In this document: positions 1-7,634 of the stretch, in pieces | How the letters are laid out: each line of letters begins with the position of its first letter | How positions within the stretch are numbered: the stretch's first letter is position 1 | From: Kiritimatiellia bacterium | GTDB lineage: Bacteria; Verrucomicrobiota; Kiritimatiellia; UBA8416; JAIOPI01 | DNA: 9,744 bases | Direction of reading: 5' to 3' | Assembly: GCA_028822745.1 (NCBI GenBank) | Contig: JAPKCZ010000046.1 | Location: forward strand, 1 to 9,744 | The notes under the pieces: generated by a model | Databases searched by the model: none | Told to the model about the DNA's origin: nothing | What the model saw: the letters and a program-made list of their open reading frames with translations, nothing else | Program-made: the position numbers and the translations under genes

Positions 1-2
1 TG

Positions 3-833
3 TTTAGTAGAAAACAGGTCAAAAAGCAGGGCCTCTCTGAATACTTCCTATTCACAATCGATGGACGCGAAGACATCAAAAACGGTGAACCCAAGCGCCT
101 CGTCGCCCTGAACGCTGAAGGCGTCCCACTCAAAGCCATTTACAAGTTGAGTGACCGAGTCAATGGGACCCAGTTTACAAAATACCTTAGCTTTAAGAAT
201 CAAAAGCTTCTGAATGACAACGGCGACCCAAAGGATATCCCGGACATGGAGAACTTAGGTCTCTCGCCGCTTCCAGACGGCATGGTGCGCCTGTATTCAG
301 AATACGACAATCGCGACCTCGCCTACGTGGGTGCCACATCCACCAAATACGTAGCCATCGGAGACCGGGTTGAAGTCCGCGTCGGCGCGGATAGCGATAT
401 CACGATGATTCGGCGCATTAAAGACCAGCGCATCGAAAACGTTATCGCCCGGCAATACACGCGCCGCATCGACAACACATGGGTGCTGGACTATGACTTG
501 ATCGATTACGACGAAACCTTCGTTTTCGAGGAAGACATTGTGTCTGGGAAGGCCGTCGACATCGAGGTCGAGGTTGAGCGCCGCTTCAATGCCAACGTCG
601 TGCTGTGGTCGGAAGCGTACCCCCCTGAAGACTGGACCACGGACAAGGCTGGCGCCTATGTCGATCTGCACACGGTCGAGAGCCGTGTCGAAAAAGTCGA
701 CCAAAACCATGTGACATACTTCGTCGATATGACCCCGGGGCAGAAACGCGTAATACGCTACGAAGTCACCTACAAACACCGCAAGTCCGGACCTGAATTA
801 AACACACAGAAACGCCGCAAGCCATTGCGCTAA
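3..833 (+). CDS. DUF4139-like protein, C-terminal part (5' end outside window)
   Basis: The reading frame is open from the left edge, so the visible 276 residues are only the C-terminal part. A TTG at 147 in the same frame is internal (it encodes the Leu of YKLSDR) and is not the start. From QGLSEYFLF (about residue 9) to the C-terminal PLR, the sequence aligns without gaps to residues ~234-498 of the next gene. I count about 53 differences in ~265 residues, close to 80% identity. By that alignment about 230 N-terminal residues, with the signal peptide and first beta domain, should lie upstream. The visible part is beta-rich and charged, with conserved blocks such as LIDYDETF, EVERRF and NVVLWSE, and no membrane segment. 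DUF4139-type proteins have no established biochemical role; an exported or envelope location is inferred from the intact neighbour. The stop is 16 bases before the next ATG, so co-transcription is likely. Confidence 0.85.
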   Translation, partial: FSRKQVKKQGLSEYFLFTIDGREDIKNGEPKRLVALNAEGVPLKAIYKLSDRVNGTQFTKYLSFKNQKLLNDNGDPKDIPDMENLGLSPLPDGMVRLYSEYDNRDLAYVGATSTKYVAIGDRVEVRVGADSDITMIRRIKDQRIENVIARQYTRRIDNTWVLDYDLIDYDETFVFEEDIVSGKAVDIEVEVERRFNANVVLWSEAYPPEDWTTDKAGAYVDLHTVESRVEKVDQNHVTYFVDMTPGQKRVIRYEVTYKHRKSGPELNTQKRRKPLR

Positions 834-837
834 CGAC

Positions 838-843
838 AAGGAG
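838..843 (+). promoter_or_regulatory. Ribosome binding site of the second DUF4139-like gene
   Basis: AAGGAG lies 6 bases before the ATG at 850 and just after the preceding gene's stop codon. It fixes the start of the second gene and supports translation from a shared operon mRNA. Confidence 0.75.
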
Positions 844-849
844 ATCAGA

Positions 850-2346
850 ATGAAACGAGGATCACTTATACCACTGGCCCTGGGCCTGCTGGCGATTGTG
901 GCGAATAGCGCCTTGGCCACGGTAGACCTAGTCACGCTGCCCACGCGCGAAAGCACCCAGTTAACGATCTATAACTCAGCCGATATCACCATGGTGCGTG
1001 AACATCGTCTATTGACGGTCAAAAAAGGCGTTAACCGAATCCAGTTTTCCTGGGCCAACACATTAATTGACCCCACCAGCATCGATTTCCGTGTGTTGGA
1101 TCACGTCGACAAAGTGGATCTATTGGACACCACGTTCCCCGCCGGACGTAACGATGCTCTGCAATGGAATATCCACAGCGCACTATCAGGCAAAGTGCCC
1201 GTTGAAATTCGCTACTTCACCAGCGGTATCACATGGAAGGCCGACTATGTTGGCATGGCCAACGCTGACGAAACCGAAATGGGCATCAACGGCTACGTGC
1301 GTGTCTACAACAACTCGGGCGAGACGTACGACAATGCTGAAGTCCGCCTCGTCGTCGGCACGATCAACCTTGTAGAACGCATCGCTGATCTCGCGACTCG
1401 CCCCCCGACGAGCAAACTGGATTACCCCGGAGAGTCCACACTTTTACGGGCAGAAATTCGACACAGCTTCAAATCGGCCGTCAGCAAGAGTGTCGCCATG
1501 CCCGCCGCGACTGCTGCTCCAAAACCGATCGTCGTCAAACAGGGTCTGTCTGAATACTTCCTCTTCACTATTGCTGGTCAGCAGGACATCAAGAACGCTG
1601 AGCCCAAACGCTTGATTGCCTTGAATGCTGAAGGTGTGCCTCTCAAGGCCATCTATAAACTGAGTGACCGCTCCGGCGCGCAGCAGTTCACGAAGTACTT
1701 TCGATTTAAGAATCAGAAGCTGCTGAACAAAGCGGGCAAGCCCAAGGACATTCCTGATATGGAAAACTTGGGCGTTTCACCATTGCCCGACGGCATGGTG
1801 CGCTTGTTCTCCGAATACAAGAACCGCGACCTCGCCTATGTAGGCGGCACGTCGACCAAATACGTCCCTATAGGGGATCGCGTGGAAGTCAGTGTTGGGC
1901 TGGATACGGACATCACCATCATCCGCCACCTCAAAGATCAGCGCATCAGCAACGTCATCTCACGCCAGTACAAACGGCGACTCGACAACAAATGGGTTCT
2001 GTATTACGACCTGATCGATTACGACGAGACCTTCGTCTACGAAGAAGAGATCGTTTCCGGTAAGGCGGTCGACATCAAGGTCGAAGTCGAACGACGCTTC
2101 GACGCCAACGTTGTGCTCTGGTCTGAAGGCGATCCCCCCAAAGACTGGACCACCGAGGCCGCCGGCGCCTACGTCGATCTACACGAAGTGGATAGTCGCA
2201 TCGAAAAGGTCGACCAGAACCACGTGAAGTACTTTCTCGACATGGCGCCCGGCGAAAAGCGCGTCGTGCGCTACGAAGTCACCTACAAACGTCGCAAATC
2301 CGGCCCCGAACTCAACACAGAAGAACATCGCGAACCCTTGAGATAA
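850..2346 (+). CDS. Secreted DUF4139 domain-containing protein (complete copy)
   Basis: 498 residues. Residues 1-23 form a Sec signal peptide: K2/R3, a hydrophobic core (LIPLALGLLAIVA), then cleavage after ALA. The mature protein opens with TVDLVTLPTRE, a pattern shared with the next gene (RIKLTTLPERE). Residues ~25-115 look like an N-terminal beta domain of DUF4140 type. Residues ~115-490 match DUF4139: ITWKADY around W129, then NGYVRVYNNSGE (147-158) leading into the NAEVRLVVG strand. A Pro/Ala-rich linker at ~217-228 separates the two halves. The C-terminal ~265 residues are ~80% identical to the upstream gene. No catalytic motif, membrane anchor or lipobox is visible, so the product is probably periplasmic or extracellular. 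Function is unknown; the family is a conserved beta-sandwich family without assigned activity. Start choice rests on the RBS at 838-843 and the signal peptide. Confidence 0.9.
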   Translation: MKRGSLIPLALGLLAIVANSALATVDLVTLPTRESTQLTIYNSADITMVREHRLLTVKKGVNRIQFSWANTLIDPTSIDFRVLDHVDKVDLLDTTFPAGRNDALQWNIHSALSGKVPVEIRYFTSGITWKADYVGMANADETEMGINGYVRVYNNSGETYDNAEVRLVVGTINLVERIADLATRPPTSKLDYPGESTLLRAEIRHSFKSAVSKSVAMPAATAAPKPIVVKQGLSEYFLFTIAGQQDIKNAEPKRLIALNAEGVPLKAIYKLSDRSGAQQFTKYFRFKNQKLLNKAGKPKDIPDMENLGVSPLPDGMVRLFSEYKNRDLAYVGGTSTKYVPIGDRVEVSVGLDTDITIIRHLKDQRISNVISRQYKRRLDNKWVLYYDLIDYDETFVYEEEIVSGKAVDIKVEVERRFDANVVLWSEGDPPKDWTTEAAGAYVDLHEVDSRIEKVDQNHVKYFLDMAPGEKRVVRYEVTYKRRKSGPELNTEEHREPLR

Positions 2347-2375
2347 TCCCATGACGAATCAAAACAATGACACCC

Positions 2376-2382
2376 AAGGAGG
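2376..2382 (+). promoter_or_regulatory. Ribosome binding site deciding the start of the third gene
   Basis: AAGGAGG is a near-perfect Shine-Dalgarno sequence 7 bases before the ATG at 2390. An in-frame ATG at 2351 would add 13 polar residues (beginning MTNQNND) in front of a signal peptide and has no comparable site. The strong site therefore argues for 2390. Confidence 0.8.
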
Positions 2383-2389
2383 AATAGAC

Positions 2390-3670
2390 ATGAAAAGGAC
2401 GATAACAACCGCAGCACTATGTTTGCTTCTGGCCGGATTGGCCGAGCAGGCGCAGGCCAGAATAAAACTGACCACATTGCCCGAGCGCGAAACCGTACGC
2501 CTCGACATCAAAAACGGGCGTTTCACGCTGGTCGAAGAAGAACGCACCGTCAACTTGCAGGGCGGACGCAACCAGGTCGATTTTTCCTGGTCCAACATCA
2601 GTATCGATAAGGACTCTATCGTCTTTCGCGTCATCAAGACCGACGGCGAGGTCAACGTGTTGAACACGAATTACCCCAACAACGAAAACGCGTTGTATTG
2701 GACAGTAAGTGCCGCTCAGGCAGGACCGGCCGTGATCCGTATTTCGTATTTGATAGGGAATATGTCGGCCACGGCAAGCTACCAGGGCATCGTCGAAAAC
2801 GACGAAAAATCCATGCTGCTTCAAACCTATATGACCGTACAAAACACGTCAGGGGAAGACTTCGGCAAATGCACGGTACAACCCGGCGTCGGAAAAACGC
2901 AGTTGCGCTACTTCAAAAACGGTGAACGCAAGCGAATGTTGGCCTCGAAGTTCATGTCCGTGCCCATTGAAAAGCGCTTTGTGTTCGATGCAACCGTCGA
3001 TCAGAAACGCACACGCATGTATTACCGCGTGGTGAATGATGCAGATGGCGGCATGGGCGAATACCCCCTACCCCGAGGAAAAGTGCGCCTTTTCATCAAG
3101 GAGCCTAAATCGGACCCGAATGACGACACACGTAGCCAGGCCTTTTTGGGGGAAGACTGGTGCAAATACACCCCGCTGTTCGCCCCCATGGACCTCTACG
3201 TCGGCGTCGCCCAAGATGTCAAAGTTGAGCGTTTCACCATGCAACCAGAAGGCGGCCCTTTGAAGGCCTTCGATGAACTCACCTGCCCGCGTGTGTTGCT
3301 GGACGGTAGCCGCGGCGTCACCCATCCGCGATTCCGTGATCACCGCACGCGATTCCGCTATCGCATGGAAAACTTCAAGACGGCTAACGGAGAACCCATC
3401 ACCGTTCCCATAACCATCAAAGAACATCTGGACGGAGAATGGATTGTTGAGAAGGTCGTCCTGAAGGAAGTGCTGGGCGAACGCAATGACGTTGAAGAGA
3501 AGGTGGTGCCACACAACGAAATGTTCCTCAAGAAGCGGATCGACACAAACAATGTGGAGTTTGACGTCACCTTGCCGCCGACGACGATCACGAAAAAGTA
3601 CGACCTCTACTTGACGCTGCTTCGCAAAAACCATCGCCACAATGAGGAACCCCGCGTCATCAATCGATAG
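2390..3670 (+). CDS. Secreted, diverged DUF4139-like protein
   Basis: 426 residues from the preferred start. MKRTITTAALCLLLAGLAEQ and the following AQA form a 23-residue signal peptide with cleavage after AQA, the same length as in the upstream gene. The mature N-terminus RIKLTTLPERETVRLDI and later FSWSNISID, SIVFRV and the YMTVQNTSGEDF block parallel the upstream protein (LVTLPTRE, FSWANTLID, SIDFRV, VRVYNNSGETY), so this is a paralogue. It is much more diverged: the ITWKADY block reads MSATASY, without the Trp, the middle linker is shorter, and the C-terminal third (LDGEWIVEKVVLKEVL onward) is recognisable only by its beta-strand pattern. Function is unknown. It starts 43 bases after the previous stop and is probably in the same operon. 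Divergence suggests a distinct role rather than a fresh redundant copy, which is inference. Confidence 0.85.
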   Translation: MKRTITTAALCLLLAGLAEQAQARIKLTTLPERETVRLDIKNGRFTLVEEERTVNLQGGRNQVDFSWSNISIDKDSIVFRVIKTDGEVNVLNTNYPNNENALYWTVSAAQAGPAVIRISYLIGNMSATASYQGIVENDEKSMLLQTYMTVQNTSGEDFGKCTVQPGVGKTQLRYFKNGERKRMLASKFMSVPIEKRFVFDATVDQKRTRMYYRVVNDADGGMGEYPLPRGKVRLFIKEPKSDPNDDTRSQAFLGEDWCKYTPLFAPMDLYVGVAQDVKVERFTMQPEGGPLKAFDELTCPRVLLDGSRGVTHPRFRDHRTRFRYRMENFKTANGEPITVPITIKEHLDGEWIVEKVVLKEVLGERNDVEEKVVPHNEMFLKKRIDTNNVEFDVTLPPTTITKKYDLYLTLLRKNHRHNEEPRVINR

Positions 3671-3710
3671 AACGCCGCTTGAACACACACGGACAACGGA
3701 AACAATCCAT

Positions 3711-3923
3711 GAACGCCGCGTCAACAACACCTTCGTCATGGACTATGACCTCATCGACTACGATGAAACGATTGTATACGAAGAAGAAATTGTCTCAGGA
3801 AAATCGATCGACATTGAGCTGGAAGTCGAACGACGCTTTGATGCGAACGTCGTGCTCTGGTCCGAATCCAAATCACCCAAAGACTGGCACTCGGACGCCG
3901 CCGGTGCCTACGTCGCTCTGCAC
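3711..3923 (+). pseudogene. Fragment of a fourth DUF4139-like gene
   Basis: Seventy-one codons, from ERRVNN to AAGAYVALH, match residues ~377-447 of the second gene (KRRLDN to AAGAYVDLH). I count about 19 differences, roughly 73% identity. It carries the hallmark blocks DYDLIDYDET, VYEEEIVSGK and ERRFDANVVLWSE. It has no signal peptide, no N-terminal domain and no convincing start: the in-frame ATG at 3642 lies inside the 3' end of the preceding gene with no good RBS, and ATG 3738 falls inside the conserved block. The homologous C-terminal ~50 residues (from the equivalent of SRIEKVDQNH on) are missing, replaced in frame by sigma-54 activator sequence. The fragment resembles genes 1 and 2 more than gene 3 immediately upstream. 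Best read as the relic of an additional tandem copy. Confidence 0.75.
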
Positions 3924-4301
3924 AACGCGCAACGCTACCTGCGCTCTCTGGTGCACCGCATGGGCGGCCCCTTGCCATTCGAAGGAAAATTCGTGGTGGC
4001 AACAAATCGCGATCTCGCGAAATTGATTAAGCGCGGCGAGTTGCGAGAAGACGTCTACTACCGCCTCTGTGCGGATCGCATCCAGACCGTTTCGCTGCCC
4101 GACATTCTCGGCACCCGCCCCGCAGAGATGCACTACCTCGTTCTATACATTGCCCGAAAAGTCGCCGGCGACTAGACCGCCGACGAACTCCTCTCGCGTT
4201 ACGCCTCACGTGTTTATGCGCGCACAAAAAACCACGAAGAAACCGCACGCCTACTCGATCGAGATGCCCGCACCGTGAAAAAGATGATCCATCACACGTA
4301 A
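3924..4301 (+). pseudogene. Sigma-54-dependent AAA+ activator, degraded C-terminal half
   Basis: Continuing in frame from the DUF4139 piece, the translation gives KFVVATNRDLAKLIKRG and ELREDVYYRLCADRIQTVSL. These are the sensor I (ATNRDL) and arginine-finger (REDxYYRL) regions of NtrC-type activators, followed by a PAEMHYLVLYIARKV segment. TAG at 4173-4175 interrupts the frame. After it the same frame runs to TAA at 4299-4301 and encodes TADELLSRYASRVYAR and EETARLLDRDARTVKKMI, a typical Fis-type helix-turn-helix. Walker A, GAFTGA, Walker B and the whole N-terminal sensory part are absent. The usual WPGNVREL region between the AAA+ lid and the HTH is also absent, so an internal deletion near the stop is likely. 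An ancestral LTADELL with TTG changed to TAG would explain the stop, but this is a guess. A functional activator is not expected. The end lies 3 bases from the convergent gene's stop. Confidence 0.78.
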
Positions 4302-4304
4302 CAT

Positions 4305-7300
4305 CTATCTCAGATAATGAATCGTGTTGTTGATTTCAAAGGCAAACGTATGGCCGTCGGTAGTGCGAGGCTTTGCCTTGATCGACATGCAGCGCGTTGG
4401 GGCGATGTCGGGGATCGTCAAATGCAGCGTCTTGCCGTCTTTGCTCAACGTGGTCGCGGAGATGACGAGCTCCTGCTCGTCTTTGTGGCCTGAACCGTAG
4501 TTGGGACCACGGACGATGTGCCACGATTTGACCTCAATCGCATCCGGCGACACTGAATCGGCGTCGAGTGACACGGGAAAGTCGATTTCGAGCCCGCTTT
4601 TGACGGCGCGCAGCGCTGTCGGCACATGCACAGGCTGCCCCGTATAGCGGACGCGATGAAAGTTACCGGGGGCATGCTTGTTTCCAGCCCAGGCGAACAT
4701 ACCGGCGGCGTAGAGCTGACCGTTGGCTGGGTTGATTCGGCCGCGCATGACGCCTGTGTCAAATTCCGGAATCGGCAAGCGCACCTGCCCGCCCTGCATT
4801 TGCCCTTGTACCGTCTCATACAGGTTAAGAAAGATGTGACCCATCCCGTAAGAGAGCTCCAGCAGCTGGCCATTGAGTGGCCCCCACCTTTTGCTGTTGG
4901 CCCACATCAATTCGGCCGGTGATCGATTGAACCTATTGGTCAACCAGATCATGGGCTTTTCCATTGCAGAATCGTCTTTGGTTTTTACGTCGTGGTAACC
5001 CATATAGTTGCCATAGAACTTCTTGCCCGCTGTCACCCAGTTGATGCGATTCTTTGGTGTCCAATGCCCTTCCTGGTCGGTCACAAAGAAACTACCGTCC
5101 GGATTGATGCAGACGCCATTCGCGGCGCGAAATCCCGTGGCGAGAATTTCAGTCGACGATCCGTCTTTGCTGACTTTGAGCAAGGTGCCGTGATGCGGTA
5201 CCAGAGCGGTCTTGGCGTGGCGTGCGGACTTGGCGTAGTAGAAGTTGCCCTGCTTGTCGGCCTGTAACCCCATGGCAAATTCATGGAAGTGCTCAGTCAC
5301 CTGGTGATCGTTGTTGAAGCTCTCGTAGAAATCGGTTTCGCCGTCGCCGTTAAGATCGTTCAAGCGCACAATCTGATCGCGGCACCCGAGGTAGATGCGA
5401 TCGTCGACGATCTTGACGCCCAGCGGCTGAAAGAGGCCGCTGGCAATACGCGTCCAAACCAGCTCACCTTCATCCTGATCCACGCCGTCAACCTTCCACA
5501 CATCGCCCTGCCATGTGCTGACGATGGCCGTTTTGCCGTCCGGATAGAAATCGAACCCTGAGAGGCGCATCCAACTGTTGAACGGATTTTTGAACGGCAC
5601 GGTTAGGGTGTCGACGACATAGGCCGCGTTGTCCTCACTCTTTTGGATCTTGGTCGTCACCGTCTGCACCCACTGGCGCGGACCGCCGCCAATGAACGCC
5701 GACAGCGCGTGTGCCGGCGCCGCTGATGCGGCGTGAGCGGCCAGCTCGGCCGGATCCAGCGATGCGATATAGAGCTTTATGCGTTGCAGACCGCGCATGG
5801 CAGGGATTTTGAGTACGGTCGACGCCCCAAGCGTGGCCAGTTTTGCGTTGCTGCCAGCGGCAAGTACCACATTGACGCTGGACGGCGCCACACGCATGAC
5901 CAAATCTTTCTCAGCCCCGTCAATATTGAGCGTTCGCGTGGTAACGCGCTTCGCGTTAGCGATCTCGACACCGGCCATCTCCAAAACCTTGGCCTTTCCG
6001 ACCGTATAGGATACGACCGTGTTGTTGCCGTGCTTGTAGAGCCCTTTGTAGTGCGCCCAGTCGCGAGGTAGCGGCCCAAACAGACGACCATCTCGGCCCT
6101 TGACGCGCGGGTCGTCCCAACTGCCCGTCTCCGGATGCGCCCATCCTGGACCCTGCGCGTTAGCGAAGAGTCGGTCTCCTTTCAGAGACGTGTGCGAGCC
6201 GTGCGAGCCGTCGAACGCAATGCCGCGCCAATCGACGAAATCGGCACCCGACCACACCGCGGCCATCTGCAAGGTATCGTGGTCAAAGATTGACCATGCG
6301 CTACCGTTTACGATACCGCCGAGGCCCTCATCAAGGCGCGTGATGATCCCCTTCTGCACGATATTTCCGGCATCCACCTGCAGCGTCCAATTCAGGCTCG
6401 CGCCATAGTTCATACGCGTATAAGCCTTACCCTCCTCTACGGGTGGCGGCACCATGGTGGGCACCCTTGCGGCGCGCGGCAGATTGACGAGGTACGCCGG
6501 GGTGATCTCAAAGTACTGGGTATCATTGCTGCCTCGTACCATGGCCTCGCGGATGTAGTGAATAACATCCAACTTCTGCTCGGGCGTCATCCAGGCCTGC
6601 GGGGCCATTTGCCCAAACCCGAGGCTGAGGGTCTTATACATGCCCATCGGATCGTTGCCGTTCTTAAACGCGCCCTCATGAAACTTCAGCGCGGTGGGCA
6701 GTGAGCCCTCCTTCACCGGCGTGCCATGACAGGTGACGCACAGACCGGCGTAGATCTTTGCGCCGCGATCGAGAGATGCTTCGCTCCAATTGCCGATGAG
6801 GCCCGCGGCAGCGACATCGGCCAACGGCCGAATCCACACGTTCGCGATACGCACCCCCGCAACCTGTGAGACAATGGCAATTGGGCCGCCCTCGCCCGGC
6901 AAACCAGCGTAGGCGATGGCGGTGACTGGCGTGGCGTCGCTCGCGTCGCCCTTTGCACTGGCGGTGGTGGCGACCCCCTTGAAGACCTTGTCTGTTTCAA
7001 TGGCCTTTCCATTAAGCCAGACGGAGGCCATAGGCGCCTTGCCCTTAAGGTGCTCAAAAGTGATGTCGAGTGAATGCCAGCGTCCGGGTTTTGCACGAAG
7101 TGGAATTTCATGTGCGCCGTTGAGCAAAAGGTTTGCACGCTCAGCGCCATTGTCAGGCATGGCGAAATCGAGATGCAGCTCGTAGTTCGCGAAAGACTGC
7201 CGGGTCGCAATCAAACCTGGCGTTGAGAGCATGGCGCCATTTTTGACGGACCATGCGCCGTCCCACATCGCACTCGACGTGCCGTCAAAAAGAAAGGCCG

Positions 7301-7415
7301 CGCCAGAGGGTAATTGGACGTCCGGCGGCGAACCGACGGTTTCTGGGCCCGCATCAACATGCACCACGACATTGACCAGCAAGCAAAACAGAAAAAACTT
7401 AACCATGATATGCAT
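4305..7415 (-). CDS. Secreted multidomain cytochrome c protein (DUF1080-like, cyt c, DUF6797-like, beta-propeller)
   Basis: 1036 residues from the preferred start. A signal peptide (MVKFFLFCLLVNVVVHVDA) follows an initial MHI. Residues ~36-200 (AAFLFDG, ANYELHLDF, WHSLDI, WLNGK, VRIANVWIRPL) resemble the DUF1080 concanavalin-like fold. Residues ~213-295 form a mono-haem cytochrome c with CVTCH at 226-230 and a probable axial Met in GQMAPQ. Residues ~310-560 look like DUF6797 (MNYGASLNWTL, RGIAFDG, FGPLPRDWAHYKGLY). Residues ~615-905 form a propeller like that of PVC 'membrane-bound dehydrogenase' proteins (DFYPDGKTAIVSTWQGDVW, LNDLNGDGETDFYE, RAANGVCINPDG). The remaining ~120 residues are a beta domain. 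Such proteins are thought to link periplasmic electron transfer to oxidation of sugars or polysaccharide products; the substrate here is unknown. The frame extends upstream to a TTG at 7544, but that adds 43 residues before the signal peptide and was rejected. Convergent with the array. Confidence 0.85.
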   Translation of the reverse strand: MHIMVKFFLFCLLVNVVVHVDAGPETVGSPPDVQLPSGAAFLFDGTSSAMWDGAWSVKNGAMLSTPGLIATRQSFANYELHLDFAMPDNGAERANLLLNGAHEIPLRAKPGRWHSLDITFEHLKGKAPMASVWLNGKAIETDKVFKGVATTASAKGDASDATPVTAIAYAGLPGEGGPIAIVSQVAGVRIANVWIRPLADVAAAGLIGNWSEASLDRGAKIYAGLCVTCHGTPVKEGSLPTALKFHEGAFKNGNDPMGMYKTLSLGFGQMAPQAWMTPEQKLDVIHYIREAMVRGSNDTQYFEITPAYLVNLPRAARVPTMVPPPVEEGKAYTRMNYGASLNWTLQVDAGNIVQKGIITRLDEGLGGIVNGSAWSIFDHDTLQMAAVWSGADFVDWRGIAFDGSHGSHTSLKGDRLFANAQGPGWAHPETGSWDDPRVKGRDGRLFGPLPRDWAHYKGLYKHGNNTVVSYTVGKAKVLEMAGVEIANAKRVTTRTLNIDGAEKDLVMRVAPSSVNVVLAAGSNAKLATLGASTVLKIPAMRGLQRIKLYIASLDPAELAAHAASAAPAHALSAFIGGGPRQWVQTVTTKIQKSEDNAAYVVDTLTVPFKNPFNSWMRLSGFDFYPDGKTAIVSTWQGDVWKVDGVDQDEGELVWTRIASGLFQPLGVKIVDDRIYLGCRDQIVRLNDLNGDGETDFYESFNNDHQVTEHFHEFAMGLQADKQGNFYYAKSARHAKTALVPHHGTLLKVSKDGSSTEILATGFRAANGVCINPDGSFFVTDQEGHWTPKNRINWVTAGKKFYGNYMGYHDVKTKDDSAMEKPMIWLTNRFNRSPAELMWANSKRWGPLNGQLLELSYGMGHIFLNLYETVQGQMQGGQVRLPIPEFDTGVMRGRINPANGQLYAAGMFAWAGNKHAPGNFHRVRYTGQPVHVPTALRAVKSGLEIDFPVSLDADSVSPDAIEVKSWHIVRGPNYGSGHKDEQELVISATTLSKDGKTLHLTIPDIAPTRCMSIKAKPRTTDGHTFAFEINNTIHYLR

Positions 7416-7425
7416 CCCGAGACGT

Positions 7426-7429
7426 CTCC
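7426..7429 (-). promoter_or_regulatory. Weak ribosome binding site of the cytochrome gene
   Basis: On the - strand GGAG lies 10 bases before the ATG whose first base is 7415, and 19 bases before the alternative ATG at 7406. The first spacing is long but usable, so 7415 is preferred. The signal peptide is compatible with either start. Confidence 0.45.
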
Positions 7430-7595
7430 ATTTCAGTTGAAAGGCCGAAAACACGTAGCGTACGAAGAGCAACGGAAGGATGTCGACAAAAACCCCATGT
7501 GAATGAGCGTTTTTCCTCCGTGCCTCCAGCGTAGCGGGTGGCAAACTTTTCCTTCATCTATGAAATGCTAGCCTGAATAATTCACCAACGTGATA

Positions 7596-7623
7596 TGTAT
7601 ATCTATAACACACGATGAGCCAA
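7596..7623 (-). promoter_or_regulatory. Candidate sigma-70-type promoter for the cytochrome gene
   Basis: On the - strand TTGGCT (7618-7623) is separated by 16 bases from TATACA (7596-7601), each matching the -35 and -10 consensus at four of six positions. The -10 box sits inside a small AT-rich palindrome (GATAT-GT-ATATC, 7592-7603) that could be an operator or chance. Transcription would start near 7589, giving a leader of about 175 bases. Evidence is pattern matching only. Confidence 0.3.
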
Positions 7624-7634
7624 CACTTTTGGGG

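Noticed and set aside
297..779. Long - strand open frame opposite gene 1
   Set aside because: Gene 1 is supported by ~80% identity to gene 2; the antisense frame has no independent support.
3068..3739. Long - strand open frame (223 codons) opposite gene 3
   Set aside because: It is opposite a gene with a clear signal peptide, RBS and family similarity; its translation shows no known motif and no start context.
3642..4175. The chimeric frame as an intact 177-residue gene
   Set aside because: The only upstream ATG is inside the 3' end of gene 3 without a good RBS, and both component domains are truncated, so it is treated as two pseudogene pieces.
7433..7498. 21-residue - strand leader ORF before the cytochrome gene
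   Set aside because: An ATG lies 14 bases after a GGAGG, but the spacing is poor, the peptide has no regulatory pattern such as codon runs, and short ORFs of this size are common by chance.
7416..7544. N-terminal extension of the cytochrome gene to TTG 7544
   Set aside because: It would put 43 residues before a good signal peptide, and the start codon is TTG without supporting context.
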